NCBI RefSeq assembly: GCF_001039355.2
Contig: NW_019775873.1
Location: forward strand, 64,001-119,823
DNA length: 55,823 nt
From: Lingula anatina
Taxonomy: Eukaryota > Brachiopoda > Lingulata > Lingulida > Lingulidae
Reading direction: 5' to 3'
Both the position numbers and the translations under genes were made by a program. The notes beneath the pieces are model-generated. The model was not told the DNA's origin and searched no databases. It saw only the letters and a list, made by a program, of their open reading frames with translations. This document shows, one piece after another, positions 1-12,312 of this stretch (the stretch's first letter is position 1; each line of letters opens with the position of its first letter).

Positions 1-308
1 CAGGAATTAACTGACGAAGAAATTACAAATTATCAATTACTTGAAAGCACGTGAACTCGTAGGAGTAATAATAAGAAGAAAATGTGCTTCCAGAAAATGG
101 TGTGGGCAATTATGAAATTAATTTTCCCTTAGAAAAGGAGGAGTCTGCAAAGATGTTTTTTTCTCCGAGAAAAACGCTACTAGGTTTATATGCCGTTGAA
201 TGTGGCTTTACCCATTACCATTAGTCTTACCAGGAAGAGAAACAGGACAAGTGCGTAAATGTACTTTCTTAAAAAATTAAATGCACCTTAAGTACCGTTT
301 ACCTTTAA

Positions 309-645
309 AGGGATAATAACTCTTCGTTTCGGCCAAAAATGAATTTTCCTAGAGTAAACAACAATTTTCCCATACTTACCAATGGTTAATGAATCCATTT
401 TTACATTCAAAGTTAGTCCCTGTTTTTTTTCTAAAAAGTTTTGTTTTTTTGTTAAAATCTCTTAAGAGATTTTAACAGAGTATAGGCATCAATGGAGGTC
501 ACATGGTCTAAAGACAAGCTCAGATATCAGAATAATTGCTGTAACTGCCGTTTTTGTGGTAAGACAGAATGTATTATATTTCTATGAGTTATTCAAAATG
601 TTTTTATTGTGAAATATAATTCTCATACGAAGAGTTATTATCCCT
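309..645. mobile_element. piggyBac-type MITE with TTAA target duplication
   Basis: A perfect 18-bp terminal inverted repeat, AGGGATAATAACTCTTCG at 309-326 and its reverse complement at 628-645, is flanked on both sides by TTAA (305-308 and 646-649). TTAA duplication is the hallmark of piggyBac-superfamily insertion. The 337-bp body has no coding potential and contains a palindrome around 460-475. It sits in the RET intron following the last visible kinase exon. About 135 bases of its right half recur at 26549-26960. Confidence 0.75.
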
Positions 646-680
646 TTAATATGTTTACTAAAATGAATGGGCGTACTCAC

Positions 681-2357
681 ACATCACTTTTAGTTGTGTA
701 TATGTGATCATAAAGTGACTCCGGTGCCATCCATTTGACAGGAACACGGCCCTAATATGATGGAAACAGTTATTTTTATTCGCATTTGTAATATTGATCA
801 GATCTTTGTAACATAATAAAAATATTAGTAATGTATATTTTCATCAATCTTTTTATCTACCCCTCTATTCATTATTTTTACTGCAAAACAGTACATACAA
901 ATTACTGCATTGATCTTTAATATTTGATATCATAACCTACTCTGCTTCTCTTAGTGTATGTATCTTCTTCATAGACGTCCCTAGATAACCCAAAGTCGGA
1001 GATCTTCAATATCTTTCCAACGGAAACGAGGATATTTCTAGCAGCTAAATCACGGTGAACTACCTGCGTATGATATAACGAATTTAACGTTAAAAAATAT
1101 ACATATTTTAGCATATAAAGCTATGTTGCCTTTTATACTTCAATATTTTTCTTTTCATACTGTTTATGTTTTAATATAAAAAGCTGCCCATAAAATTTAA
1201 TGTTATGTTGGTATCAATAGAAAACTAAAAATAAAAAGAATGCAAACTCTGTTAAATAGAAAAAAAATGTATATAACTTTTATAGAAATGAGAAAAGGAG
1301 TAAAGTGAAAGATGGGGGCTTTGCCTTCATTTCCGATAGGTATTGCATTCCTTTAGCAATCTGCCATGCAAATGAGATGAGATCACGTGCTGTGACTACG
1401 TCATCGCCGGTGTCTTGGCCAATTTGTATTTCTGTTTGAAGTATACTCTCTGATGTGACGCTTCTCTTATCTTGCAGGTAAAGTGAATCCTTCTCCCGGC
1501 TTTCTCTTAGGTAATTACGCAGAGAACCATGTTCACAGAACTCAACAATCATATAAAATGGACCTGAATTATTAAAAAATTCAATAAGTACATAACGTCA
1601 AATGCGTTTGGATCACCGCCCAAGCAATGATATTGGATTCAACTGGAGCATAAACAACATGCATGTACCATTACTATTTGTTTTATGTGACACCTCCCAC
1701 CCTCCCTTCTCCACCGAATATTTAAACATGTTGATTTATTAGCGTCCCTTAATACTGTTGATAGACCGTGGATTTAGATTTTTTTATTGGCTGATACATA
1801 CCAAGGTCTGTGCACGCTCCAAGCAATTTTATAACATTAGGATGCGAAACTTCTTTCAGTAGCTGGTATTCTGACAGTAAATCTCTGAGTTCACTATTTG
1901 TGGCACAGTCTGGAAACGGAGTACTATATGTCTACAGTAATTCAAAATGGGAAATGGAAAAAACGCAAACCATCTATTTAAAAATGGAAAGAGGACCAAG
2001 TAACAAAAAAATGAATATGATAATGGAATTTTGAAGAGCTGTAAATGAGAGTTCAACATACATATCTCTTGGGAAGAATGATTAAATCATGCCGTGGTCT
2101 ATTCACATTGATTTATCCATTTATGTTTAATTCAAAATGAGGTTTCGGTTGTGGAATAACTATATTGAGATAAATGGAGTACATGTTAGTTACATGGGAA
2201 ACGCCTTACTTTTCAACATTTTGACTGCAACAGTGACGGAACCTCTTTTGCCATCCAATGAAAACGCTTGGGCTTTTAACACTCTCCCAAATTCTCCTTC
2301 CCCTAGAGTCTTTTCAAGAATAAGGTCGTCTCTAGAGAATTCCCACTTAGAATCGAT
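681..2357 (-). CDS. RET: RET tyrosine kinase exons, C-terminal lobe incomplete (part of the RET gene)
   Basis: Exons 2357-2210, 1909-1802, 1563-1325, 1063-941 and 751-681. Visible motifs in order: KWEF, glycine loop GEGEFG, catalytic lysine in [17 protein letters not shown], hinge [11 protein letters not shown], a variable insert, then [16 protein letters not shown], catalytic loop [11 protein letters not shown], activation loop DVYEEDTY with both conserved tyrosines, and [20 protein letters not shown]. All residues needed for catalysis up to this point are present. The last exon ends two bases into a codon at GTGAGT; the following exon is not in the leftmost 680 bases. The 1563-1325 exon ends at AAG followed by GCAAAG, a GC donor. 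Confidence 0.95.
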
Positions 2358-5300
2358 CTGTAGAAAAAGACAGGATGGACACTTTAACTAAAATAATAAG
2401 TTGTTTTTGTCATTGTGTTCATTAAATGCGTACTGTTATAACTTGCTTAGCTTTGCACTTCATGCCAAGTCATTAAAACAGCAGAACGATGTAATCGCGA
2501 CACTCCAAAACCATGTTGATGCGTCAGTGTCTCTTTTTATCTATTGAAAAACCACTCGATATTTATCATATCATCACGTTCATGCGTAAATTCTACTTCA
2601 CCTATTGGAATATCACTCAACTCACCACTCCTTTGGGGATCTGAGGCCCAAGCCACTGCAGTTCTTGCGGATGTCCCCCGTCTAATATGGTATTGTTGGA
2701 GGGTCTTCTCTCACTATCGCTCACGTAATCAGACGGTACAGCAGACACGGAAATCATGCTATTAGCATGCTTAAGTTTGCGTTTTCTCTGGGGCCGTTTT
2801 GCGATGAAGTGTTTCAGTATGCCAGCGAGCAGAACCATTAGAAATGTTCCTCCAACGCCTATAGTGATGCCGACTTTACATAACTGTCCACATTCATTTT
2901 GACTGTTTTTTAACATGACGGGCGCCGCTACTAAAAATAAAGCAGTGTTACTTTTGATTACGTGGAACTGAGTTTCATGTGTTCTTAATCAAGTATGATA
3001 CAAATCTGGCATCCAAACTGATTTAATATTAATCTAAAATGGCAATTTCGCTTCTTGGTTCAGATTAACACCTAACGCTACCTTTGCTTAAAAGAACTTC
3101 AAAGCCAATCATAATGATAACAGCATGAAAGATCTGGAAAGAAAAGAAACGACTCAAACATTACCATATTTATATTTATCCACCAGTTTCGTTTCGTTTA
3201 CTTTTACATTAGCCTTAGATGGTGGGGTCAGCGGTGGTTCCGCTTTCACGTGCTTTGGCATACGGAGGGTAACGAGGGTGAGGTTATAGGAGGATTCTGC
3301 ACATTCACATTGCATGTTTGGCCGGCAAAAGCAATCCATGGTATCAGACACACGTATGCCTTGTGCTCCTTGTGCTAGGGTACCGCCTATTACTTTGAAC
3401 CCTGGTAAGCACAAAAGAAAAAACTACATGTAATTCCTGCCTATAAGGTTTTTACTTAGTGCAGGAAGGACCATTAAAAATGCATTTGTAAGGTATTACC
3501 ACAAAACTATGCGTTTGAAATGTATCGTGAACGAAGTAGTTGATTTACAGATATACTATGACTATGATTAACAGACATACCTTATATACTTAGACAAGAC
3601 AAAGTGGTATAACTATTATTTACCATAAAAAACAGATAACATTTGGAAGATACATTGTTTACTTATGAAGAGACTATCAAGTGATAATGTGTTGGACGTA
3701 GGTTTGTTAGCACTTACTAACACAGTCTTGTAAACATAAATGAGGCTGCAGTCTTTCCAATTCGTCACATACTCCATCGGGGCACGTCCTTACGTCAGGG
3801 GTACAAGTTCCGTACCCCTTTGTGCTCACTAACCCCAGGTCCGCCCCGGGTTTAAAGACACAGTCACCTGTGGGCGATCCAAAGCCACAGGCGTTGGTGC
3901 AGTTTTCAGGAGATTTTTGGAAAGAGCATGACTCCTCATCGCCAAGGCAGAGCTCCTTGCTTTCATATATATTGACAATCAGGTGGACTCGGGAACCTGT
4001 AGTGGCCGTGTTATTGTTTTTCAACTCTACGGTCAAGTTCAATTGCTTAGCCGGCGTATTTGCTAACAGGGTTCTATTGATGACGTACACAATACCAGAC
4101 GGTGACGTCACGCCAAATGGTTGAGGCTTATGTGAGGTGTGAACAATGCCAAATGTCCAGTTTGGGTCTGGTGTGCTTCCTTCGTATAGATTCAAAACCT
4201 GAAGTTAAAAATATTGCAATGGCTAAGAACTATTATATCTGTTCATTCGTTGATTCAGAAATGAATATATTTGACAGCAAAAGTTTCCATCAAAAGCGAA
4301 ACTTTATCAGACATGGATTTTCTACGTAATTTCACATGAATCACCATCAGTTTTCGAGTCTGCTGGAAACTTTTGTTGGCTGCATACCTTTGCATAATTC
4401 AGTTACTGAAATTGTGACAGAGCGCAGGCTTAGTACAGATACTAGCAAGTCACTGTTATTAGGCATAATTCGAAACTCGGAGTGACATGAGCAAAATACA
4501 ACATGACTTATATATTGTATACGTACAATACATGTTACACGTTGATGTGTAATCAAGGAACACGATCCCATTGTAGACAATTAACTACTCACCCTACTGT
4601 AGGCAGAGGCATTCCTACTGACAGACAAAGTACGAGAGCCTTGAAACCAGTCCATACTTGAGTCCCGGGTATGAAATGGAAGCTTCACTATAATATGAAA
4701 AACTGCCTGAAATAAGATAACAAGTACTCAATGAATAATCAAATTATCAATTATCAAATCAAACTAGAGATTTATCAGATTAAATCGCATATGTAAATTT
4801 TGACTACGACTAAAGTGCTGCGCACATTCAGACGTATTTTAAAATAATTTTCTTCATTCGTACACGATACGCGACCTGCTCAGCGAAAAAAAGTTTATAT
4901 TTGCAACGTAGTGTAAACCCAGACATTTAGTTTCTGCAATAGCAAATAATCATAATTGGACAGATTATCAGAAGGATAAAATTCTGAACGTACCGTGGTG
5001 TTTCCAAAAGTTTCAGTCGTATCGTTGAAAACCACGTCAAATTGGTACTCGCTATCAGTTATAACCAGACTTCTGTTCCATTTTACAGCTAAAATAAATC
5101 ATATCTTATCTTAACAAAAGTTATTATATCTGTGTTACATTAAATTTGTCGATGAAGAAACTTCCCAGGTGGCAGTCCGACGAGTTCTCTGACTTTAGAC
5201 AAATATTTTCTCACGGCGTTGTCGTTTCAAAGATCAGTTCTTCGTCAAAAGCGTTGGAATATATTTATTTAAGAATACCATATGCATTTTATTCTTTAAT

Positions 5301-8300
5301 TACTTTACGCTATGCAGAGACGATATGATCTTATTTCACGTTTTTGTTAGAATAAGTTTATGAAAATTGATAATAAATGAACATTTTAAGTTATTTCACA
5401 CCAGAGACGTACAACATACCGCTTTTAAGAAATGAGGACATTGGTTGGCCAGCACCCATTCTGAATTGTCCTAAGGGATCATTTGCGATATATATTTTAT
5501 AGTCTTTGAACTTTTCCTCGTTGCTATCTTCGTCCTTAACAATCATATCTGTAAGTTTGCCATCAACCTAAAAAATGTGACAATTGGTTAATTATGAATA
5601 TACAGTAGTAAACTGGTTATTTCAATAAAAGCATCGATTGGATGTTTATGTCACGCAACACTCTTATATCTATATATCTATATAATCGTAGATCAACATA
5701 CCATATACTGTACTTAACAAGCTGTGCAGTACATTTGATTTATGCTCTTGAAAATTATTGCATATTCACCTTGATATCCGACGGGTCCTTGACCAAAACG
5801 GTTTTGGTATCATCTCTCCTCAGTTGACGTTTTCTTGCTTGGAATTTCATTATCACTGGACCGTTGTCGTTGACATCCAGGACTTCTAACACCCCTGCTT
5901 TGGATACGTTAATTGTTCTTCCAAAAGAGACGACATGACACTTGACTAAGAAATGTATACGCGCCGGTTTTCGCATACGCTCTCTGTCTAGCGAAACCTT
6001 CGTGAAAAGTTCCGCTGACTTTTTGCCAATTTCAATATCTTGATGTGGCTCATGAGAATTGCCATCTGTAAAAATGATTTTAGTAGATTTTAAAATATAT
6101 TTATTATAAGTAGAATTTAAAATGTACTTATCACTCACACGATCGTTTAAAACATTGTTTAGCTACGAAAAAGTACTACAAACCCTTGCTATCAGTTATT
6201 CACTGACAAGACCGAATGAAAACAAGGTTCAGCTATGAAAAAACTATAGAGTCCTATTTTAAATTATACATGTATGCTTCTTAATTACCAAGTGCTTCGT
6301 AGCGTTTGACCAAATCTGGGCACTGTCCATAAAAAACAGACTGCACTGTTCCGATACTACTACCAGGTCTGTTATTTTCTGCTACAGTCCATTTAAAAAC
6401 GCCATTTCTGAAGCATATGCGTTCCACATCTTCTGTTTTTGCAATGTTGCACGGCGGTTTTCTGTTGGTCGAAATAACTGTTATCCTAACAGTAGTGACA
6501 TCACTTTCATTTCCACTGGTGGCCAAAACAGTCAAAAGAAAACATCTTTCGTGATCTGTAATGATAGTAAACATAACATATCATATCATCTTTGAAGGCA
6601 AGTGAAAACAAGGCAAACTTTAAGAGAAAGAATGGAAGATTTGAATTCCGTGTCACAAATTACTTAATCATATTTTAAACAAGACAAATGCACGTGAGAT
6701 ATCATTGATAATATTCGTGAGGCACTGCTGATGCCAGTTATGTAAATTTCTTTGTTTCTTTCACGTGGACCTTCATCTTATCTTCAACTTATCTTCAGGC
6801 TTGCCTCCTTCGCCGTTTATTAATAAGTTTCTTTTTACCTTATAGCTACTTTACCCAATCCCTTTTTTTTTTTTTTTTTTTTGTTATTGGGGTGTTTCCC
6901 TTGTGGCTTCTGTGCCATCTTAATTTTTCATCAAGTAAAGTTGTGTAACACTTAAACTGGTCAATACAATCCATTTTCTTTTAAGTCTGTATATTTTACT
7001 TTCTCTACAGTATTTACATGTATGTAATGTGTTTAGTTGTGATTCTTGTTCTACTGTGCGCATATGAAGGTGACATACATGAATCTAAAGGATTAAAATC
7101 TCTTATTTAGCTTCTCATAATAAACACTGTAAACAACCTGCCTGCGTCCACTTTTCTCCTTTTCATAAGAAATAAGCACACACTGGACAAAGAAGTGATA
7201 AATACCACATCTCTTTACTTCCTTGGAATTCCACTATTTCTATACTTATCAAACACCAAGTAACGAATGTCAAATAAAGTCTGTGTGCAGTCACGTGGCG
7301 TTCTCTTTCCGAAGTGTTCTAAAGCAAAGCTGACAGAACTGCGTTTCCCCGGACTCCGTTATGACGTCAACGCTGTCAGTGGCATTTGCTCAACAAATTA
7401 AGGTTTTTTTACCGTGGCATTTTCGTATCTTATTGCAACGGCTTACAGCATATTTGCCATAATTTACTAACACCATAGCATTTTTTTCTAACATCAATGT
7501 CTTTATAGGGGGGAATATTTAAATTTGGATTCCTATACAACACTGTAGTGACATTAAAGTATAGCATTACTAGGACCTAGTCGAAACTAATTAAATTCAA
7601 TCGTAGTAAAAAAATTAGGCATTGGGACACTGGCGTGTGTTCTGTTCAGATAAGTATGTACGAGTGGGTTCGGTCGTGACATATTGATGCACACACCTCC
7701 TACCAGTGTGGCCATTTGTCCTGATTCAGTATATGTGCGTGGGATAATTGCTTGGTCCCGCAGCAGTTTATCTTTATTTCACACTCCGTGGCACATACTG
7801 ACGTCACTCCTGGGATTTTTAAGCAACATTTACCACTTAGTTTATGCTTGCCACGCAGCGTTAACCTATCTCTCGTGAATGCACATGGGTTTCTATCATT
7901 TTCAGACAAGAAAAAATAATCTTCAATCTGCAAAAGGGATATATAAGTAGACCCATTTTTGAATGGCACGTGAAGAAATGAATGGTTTTATAATGTCAAT
8001 CAGGAATTTTAAACCAATTACAATGCTTTTCGAACAGATGAAGATGATATTTCTTTGCCGTTTAGTATTTTAATGTATAATTTTCATAGTCACTGTAAAT
8101 ATCTCATTCAAAAGCTGAATATACACGTGTATTGAAACGTCAGATTTATATCCAATGTGGAATCAATGCTTTTTTTGATCACTCGAAGTATTATTTTATC
8201 TTGTACATGTAGTTTTTCAGTGTGGTTTGACAACTGTATTTCATAATTCAAAGAGAAACTTAAACAATTCATTTTGCTTTGTTCAATAATTAACATAATG

Positions 8301-9536
8301 TGGCGAGAGAGGGGAACTTGACATGTCATCAGAATGGTACCACGCGAAGGAGTTTTGGTTAGTATGAGCATCACACGTACAGTAGAACCCTTTTAGCCGT
8401 ATAACAATTACTGAAGGTGAATTAGATAAGCGCATTTAGTTTCCTTGCCCCATTGCAGCCAATAAAAGCAAGACAACTTTTAAGGCAAAACTGAACTTGA
8501 ATTAATACATTATATTTTACCTTGTCAATATGTTTGGATTGAAGTTCCCAAATTGTACAACCAAACTGAAACTTTATGTCATCCGGGGAATGAAGTTTTT
8601 GTAATGATATTTGTTAAGTATTTCCCCCAGATAAGAGTCATACTGGTTATAAAACATTACCTAACTGTATTACTGAAAGATCGATATTATACAAATCACG
8701 CGCATTGCTCACGCCTAAGCTAAAATTTTGGATCCAAGACGTTAAAGATAGGATTTAATCATCTCTCCAAGTGGCTTTTAGAACCAAACGATACACAAAT
8801 ACCTCGCAAACCATGCTTGATTTGCAAATTAATCATTAGACATTGTTTCACACAGCATTCTACCAACCGTTGATAGATAAATTATTGAAACTGCTGCACT
8901 TCCATACATCCATTTCATTTATTTATTCTAGAATCAAATAACCTGTTTATACAGTAGATAAAATGCACTTTGGCTACGTTTCTACAGACTTTGATTTATT
9001 GCCTTTAAAAATAATTACGAACTGATGCATGCAGAACTCTTATTTCAGATACCATGCGGTTAACAATTTCAGCTGAACCACATCTATTGTCGGCAAAATA
9101 AGAATAACTGACCTTAAAATACCTAAGAATTTAGATGATTGCAGTGACAAGCTGAAACGAAAGCGAGAGTAAGCACTAGCACCCATCAAGACCACTGAGG
9201 CGAGGATATCTCAGCCACCACATTGCTAGGCAGCCGATTTTACCTTTCGTCGGCAGCGTTACCGGTACAACAGAGTAATATTCGCTCAATCAATACTGCA
9301 TTAAGGTGTCACCAAGTTATTTGTGCTACGTGTAGTTCTCTCCCACACACCTGATAAATAGCTTCGTTTGAATAACTGTTGCAGACATCAGGACTTGGCC
9401 TGAAAACAAGTTTTGGCGACTTTTCTAAAAAAATATATATATATATATTGCTTTAGAGTAGTGTTTTTCCGCTTGACAGTGTTTATGCAGCACAGCTAGT
9501 GCTGGCAAAATTGAATAAAAGTTGACAGAGATTAGA

Positions 9537-9569
<33 letters not shown>

Positions 9570-11959
9570 CACACACCAGTCTCTTGTAAAATTGCGTGTA
9601 GCTGAATATACAATAACTGTCTTTGGATAAACTCACAGAAATGTACATGGACCTCCATATTTCTCATGCTATACCATAGCAGCGAAATATAGATATAGGA
9701 TTCCAGTAATGTACAAGTAAGCATAACGCGTTTTGGATAGCACGGATTTGGTGTTGAATCTAACAGGTGTTACAGTACCTCCAAGTATCTGTGAGCAATT
9801 ACGAATCTGTGTAATATATATTCCAGTAGAAATTTATAAAATAAGAAAATAACTACATATATGTATAATCTTTCTTTTCACTTGTAACATATCCCGTCAA
9901 TAATACATAATAAGTATTAAGAAACGTTTCTATTGTGGGTTTCTATTTGCTATCAATAGATAAATTATTTCAACTACCAAAAGGAAATAGACGATAAAAT
10001 CTACCATTATTAATAAACCTGAATAGTACAAAGACGCGTTTAATTACTGTTAATATAAAGTCAAACTAATGATAAAGGCCTGTACTTTGATAAGACTTCA
10101 CCCAGATCACAGTAGTTAAACTGTTTACCAAGTGTTTGAGCGTGGAAATTATATTTTGTTTAGGTTAAGAGCGAGCTCGGTACATTTAATTCCGATAATG
10201 GCCATGCAGTTTAAACATTGCAACTAACATTGATTGCCAAGGTGTGAATGTCTCACCCCACTAACATCTTTCAAATAATCTGAAATTCAGTGGCAAATCT
10301 GAAGGATGGAGGAACAATGTTGACAAAAAGATTGGTAAGCCAATGGTTAGAGTGGTGTCAAGGCGAGAAAGAATTCAGTGAATCATTGATCATAGAACAT
10401 TAAATGGTTTGTCTCAGCGGTAATCTAAATCGACTCAGAGGTGGCATTGATTGCATGCATTTAATAAGCCGGGCAAAATGGGTTAAAGGAAACCTTCAAT
10501 TGTTTCACTGGTTACAATATATATACAGTTACCGAGACGAATTGCTCGTAAACAAATATTTACGACATTTTGAACAATGATATTACTCTTTGTTCTCATG
10601 GTACACGATATTGGTCCAGTGCCAAGAGACAAGATCAAGAGCAGGGTTTTGACTTAGGCGCGCGCGCGTGTGTGTGTGTTGATGTGTGTGTGTGTGTGTG
10701 TTGATGTGTGTGTGTGTTTGTGTTGAGGTGTGTGCAGGGGTTGGGAGTGTCAATGTATCTCTAAAGATCTGAGTCCTTCTGCTTTCAAGTGCTGAATTCA
10801 AACATTTCCTTCATACCAATCGAATACGCTAGAAAAACGCCAAAAAAACATGAATTTTTATATTAAACAGTCCTTTCGTGTCTTCTTTTTTAAGTTTCGT
10901 CGACGAAAATGAAGACATACATGGACAATGTTTGACCTCCTAAGACTTGATTCCAAAGTGAAGACTAACCAAACTGAGCGCTTTAAAGAAAAAAAAGCTT
11001 TGCACCATGATATATTTTGCATCTAATCACATTAACCTGTGTTACAGAATTAAAACGTGGGCGAGTACGTCAATGTTCAGTATCAAATGATGTGGTGAGT
11101 TGCTTCTCCACACCCCACGAGGACTTCACGCTACGTTTTAAACAAACTCGATTGATAAAATGAATCTGCCTAGTGGTCATGTTCACTACCCACGTGAAGC
11201 TGAAAGTTAAACTTTGATTTCCCTAATAATTGCCAACGCTAACATGTTATCTTTCCTGCCTTTGCTAGCTATAAATTAAAATTTGCTTGAATCAAACAAC
11301 GCACAAGGCACAGCCTAATGTCACCAATGATACGTCATAAAATATGAAATCTAAATGAAATTAAATAATGTTATAAATTAGCATTAAATGATCATGAGAT
11401 ATTATCGCGTATTTCCTCATCTCATATTAATTATAGAGATACGTTATATAAAACTCGCATTTGTTATATATGTAGCTATCAAAAAGGCTATTTTAATACT
11501 CGGGAAACAGTTTTACAAGATGAAAGTAAAAGCTATGGGCATCACGACGAATACATAAGATCCAACATTGGGACCAATGAGTGGCCATTCAAACCGTTCT
11601 CGACACCGGTGTATTTTCTGGAGCTAGAACGAGTGCTGGAAAAGAAAAACGGAGAAACGAAAACAAATCTACTTTTTGCTCTAATACAAAAATCATTTGC
11701 TTACCAATGGCCGAAACTGGTTCCAAAGACTTTGTAAGAGAAATCCAACCAGTGCTTCTGTTAATATGAAACACACTTCCTTCTTCGATTCTTTGTCCAC
11801 ATTTCAAAGTGGATTGGATTTGGTATATTGTGCCATTGCTTTTGCGATATTTCTCATTTTCAAGTAATGCATATACTTTGATAATGTTTCTTCCTGCTTC
11901 AAAATCTGTTGATATTTCCTCTTGGTAATTATCTTGTGTGAAGTATAAAGAACAACATC
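681..11959 (-). CDS. RET: RET-type receptor tyrosine kinase, partial (14 exons seen)
   Basis: Receptor tyrosine kinase of the plasma membrane; in vertebrates RET transduces GDNF-family signals. Exons read on the minus strand, 5' to 3': 11959-11705, 6555-6289, 6065-5770, 5567-5420, 5088-4994, 4706-4593, 4198-3718, 3401-3165, 2930-2626, 2357-2210, 1909-1802, 1563-1325, 1063-941, 751-681. Every junction keeps the frame, giving 2887 coding bases (about 962 codons). Order: cadherin-like repeats, cysteine-rich domain, membrane helix, kinase. That architecture is specific to RET. The exons of 148, 108, 123 and 71 bases equal the human RET exon 12, 13, 15 and 16 lengths as I remember them. Missing: the signal-peptide exon to the right and roughly the last 180 residues left of the window. 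No stop or frameshift is seen, so the gene looks functional. Confidence 0.95.
2626..2930 (-). CDS. RET: RET transmembrane and juxtamembrane exon (part of the RET gene)
   Basis: A single 305-base exon with acceptor TATTTTTAG and donor GTGAGT. It encodes a short extracellular stub with the last cysteine pair (ECGQLC), a hydrophobic helix of about 20 residues ([20 protein letters not shown]), a basic stop-transfer stretch ([10 protein letters not shown]) and a juxtamembrane segment rich in Ser and acidic residues. It ends on a complete codon, in phase with the kinase exon at 2357. The start phase takes one base from the 3401-3165 exon. Confidence 0.9.
3165..5567 (-). CDS. RET: RET exons: last cadherin-like repeat and cysteine-rich domain (part of the RET gene)
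   Basis: Exons 5567-5420, 5088-4994, 4706-4593, 4198-3718 and 3401-3165. The 481-base exon starts at VLNLYEGS, keeps a [10 protein letters not shown] strand, and passes into the cysteine-rich domain with [14 protein letters not shown] and [11 protein letters not shown] followed by CLQDC, nearly the vertebrate spacing. The next exon has IGG, then [11 protein letters not shown]. Three ectodomain exons of vertebrates may be fused into the 481-base exon here. In the family the cysteine-rich domain joins the ectodomain to the membrane and contacts ligand and co-receptor. The low identity of the 5567-4593 exons to anything I can recall makes their exact domain boundaries uncertain, but splice phases agree. 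Confidence 0.9.
5770..11959 (-). CDS. RET: RET exons: first cadherin-like repeats (part of the RET gene)
   Basis: Three exons: 11959-11705, 6555-6289 and 6065-5770. The first begins two residues before a SLYFTQDNY stretch that matches the start of mature vertebrate RET (LYFSRDAY in human, from memory), and contains [16 protein letters not shown], the strand pattern of cadherin-like domain 1. The second has paired cysteines (RKPPC, ERICF) and [14 protein letters not shown], as in domain 2. The third carries LDVNDNGP, the calcium-ligand motif of cadherin linkers, followed by a [16 protein letters not shown] strand of domain 3. The intron between the first two exons is 5.1 kb (6556-11704). Direct splicing joins G+AT to make Asp, so no further exon is needed there. 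Confidence 0.88.
9537..9577. repeat. (CA)n microsatellite
   Basis: A run of CA dinucleotides with one interruption, inside the large RET intron. Confidence 0.95.
10658..10735. repeat. (CG)n/(GT)n compound microsatellite
   Basis: A short CG run followed by three GT tracts separated by TTGATG or TTGAGG spacers, in the large RET intron. Confidence 0.95.
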
Positions 11960-12312
11960 CTAAAAGAAAGATACAAATGTGTTTCGTAATTAAACATTTG
12001 TGCGATCACTTCGAAAGCAGCATTTTGAGGATATATATATAAGAAGCCCCGTAACAAAGGTAAGTATCCATTTAGTTAGCTTCATGCCTTTTATCTATCC
12101 CATTAAAATATCTGGTTAATGAGTTTCTCTGTTCGCAAACTTTATGATTGAGATTCATTGTGTAATACATTGAACAAGGTATGCGGGCAAAAAGTAGTAT
12201 TGATTTCTCATACCAAAAGATATAAAAGATTTACATTTACTCAAGTTCCCTTTTGCGACTTAAAGATACTTGGAAATAAATATGAGGCAATATCTTTATA
12301 CCTTTGGCCGTC

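Larger units (their letters stand above)
6556..11704 (-). other. large RET intron (5.1 kb), non-coding
   Basis: The intron joins the first two visible ectodomain exons. It holds a poly-T run near 6867-6882, a CA repeat at about 9537-9577 and a CG/GT repeat at about 10658-10735. The short open frames in it have no recognisable homology. An exon-like segment at 7836-7927 has good splice sites but the wrong phase. I see no embedded gene. Confidence 0.7.

Noticed and set aside
2137-2391. Plus-strand ORF of 84 codons
   Set aside because: Antisense to the RET glycine-loop exon 2357-2210.
7836-7927. Possible extra RET exon in the large intron (strong CAG acceptor at 7928, GTAAATG donor, cysteine-containing frame)
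   Set aside because: The neighbouring exons need one of phase 2 bases + codons + 1; in that phase it begins with a TGA stop. Direct splicing of 11705 to 6555 already gives a good match to RET.
9537-10735. CA/GT repeats considered as a satellite or CRISPR-like array
   Set aside because: They are simple microsatellites with no spacer/repeat structure.
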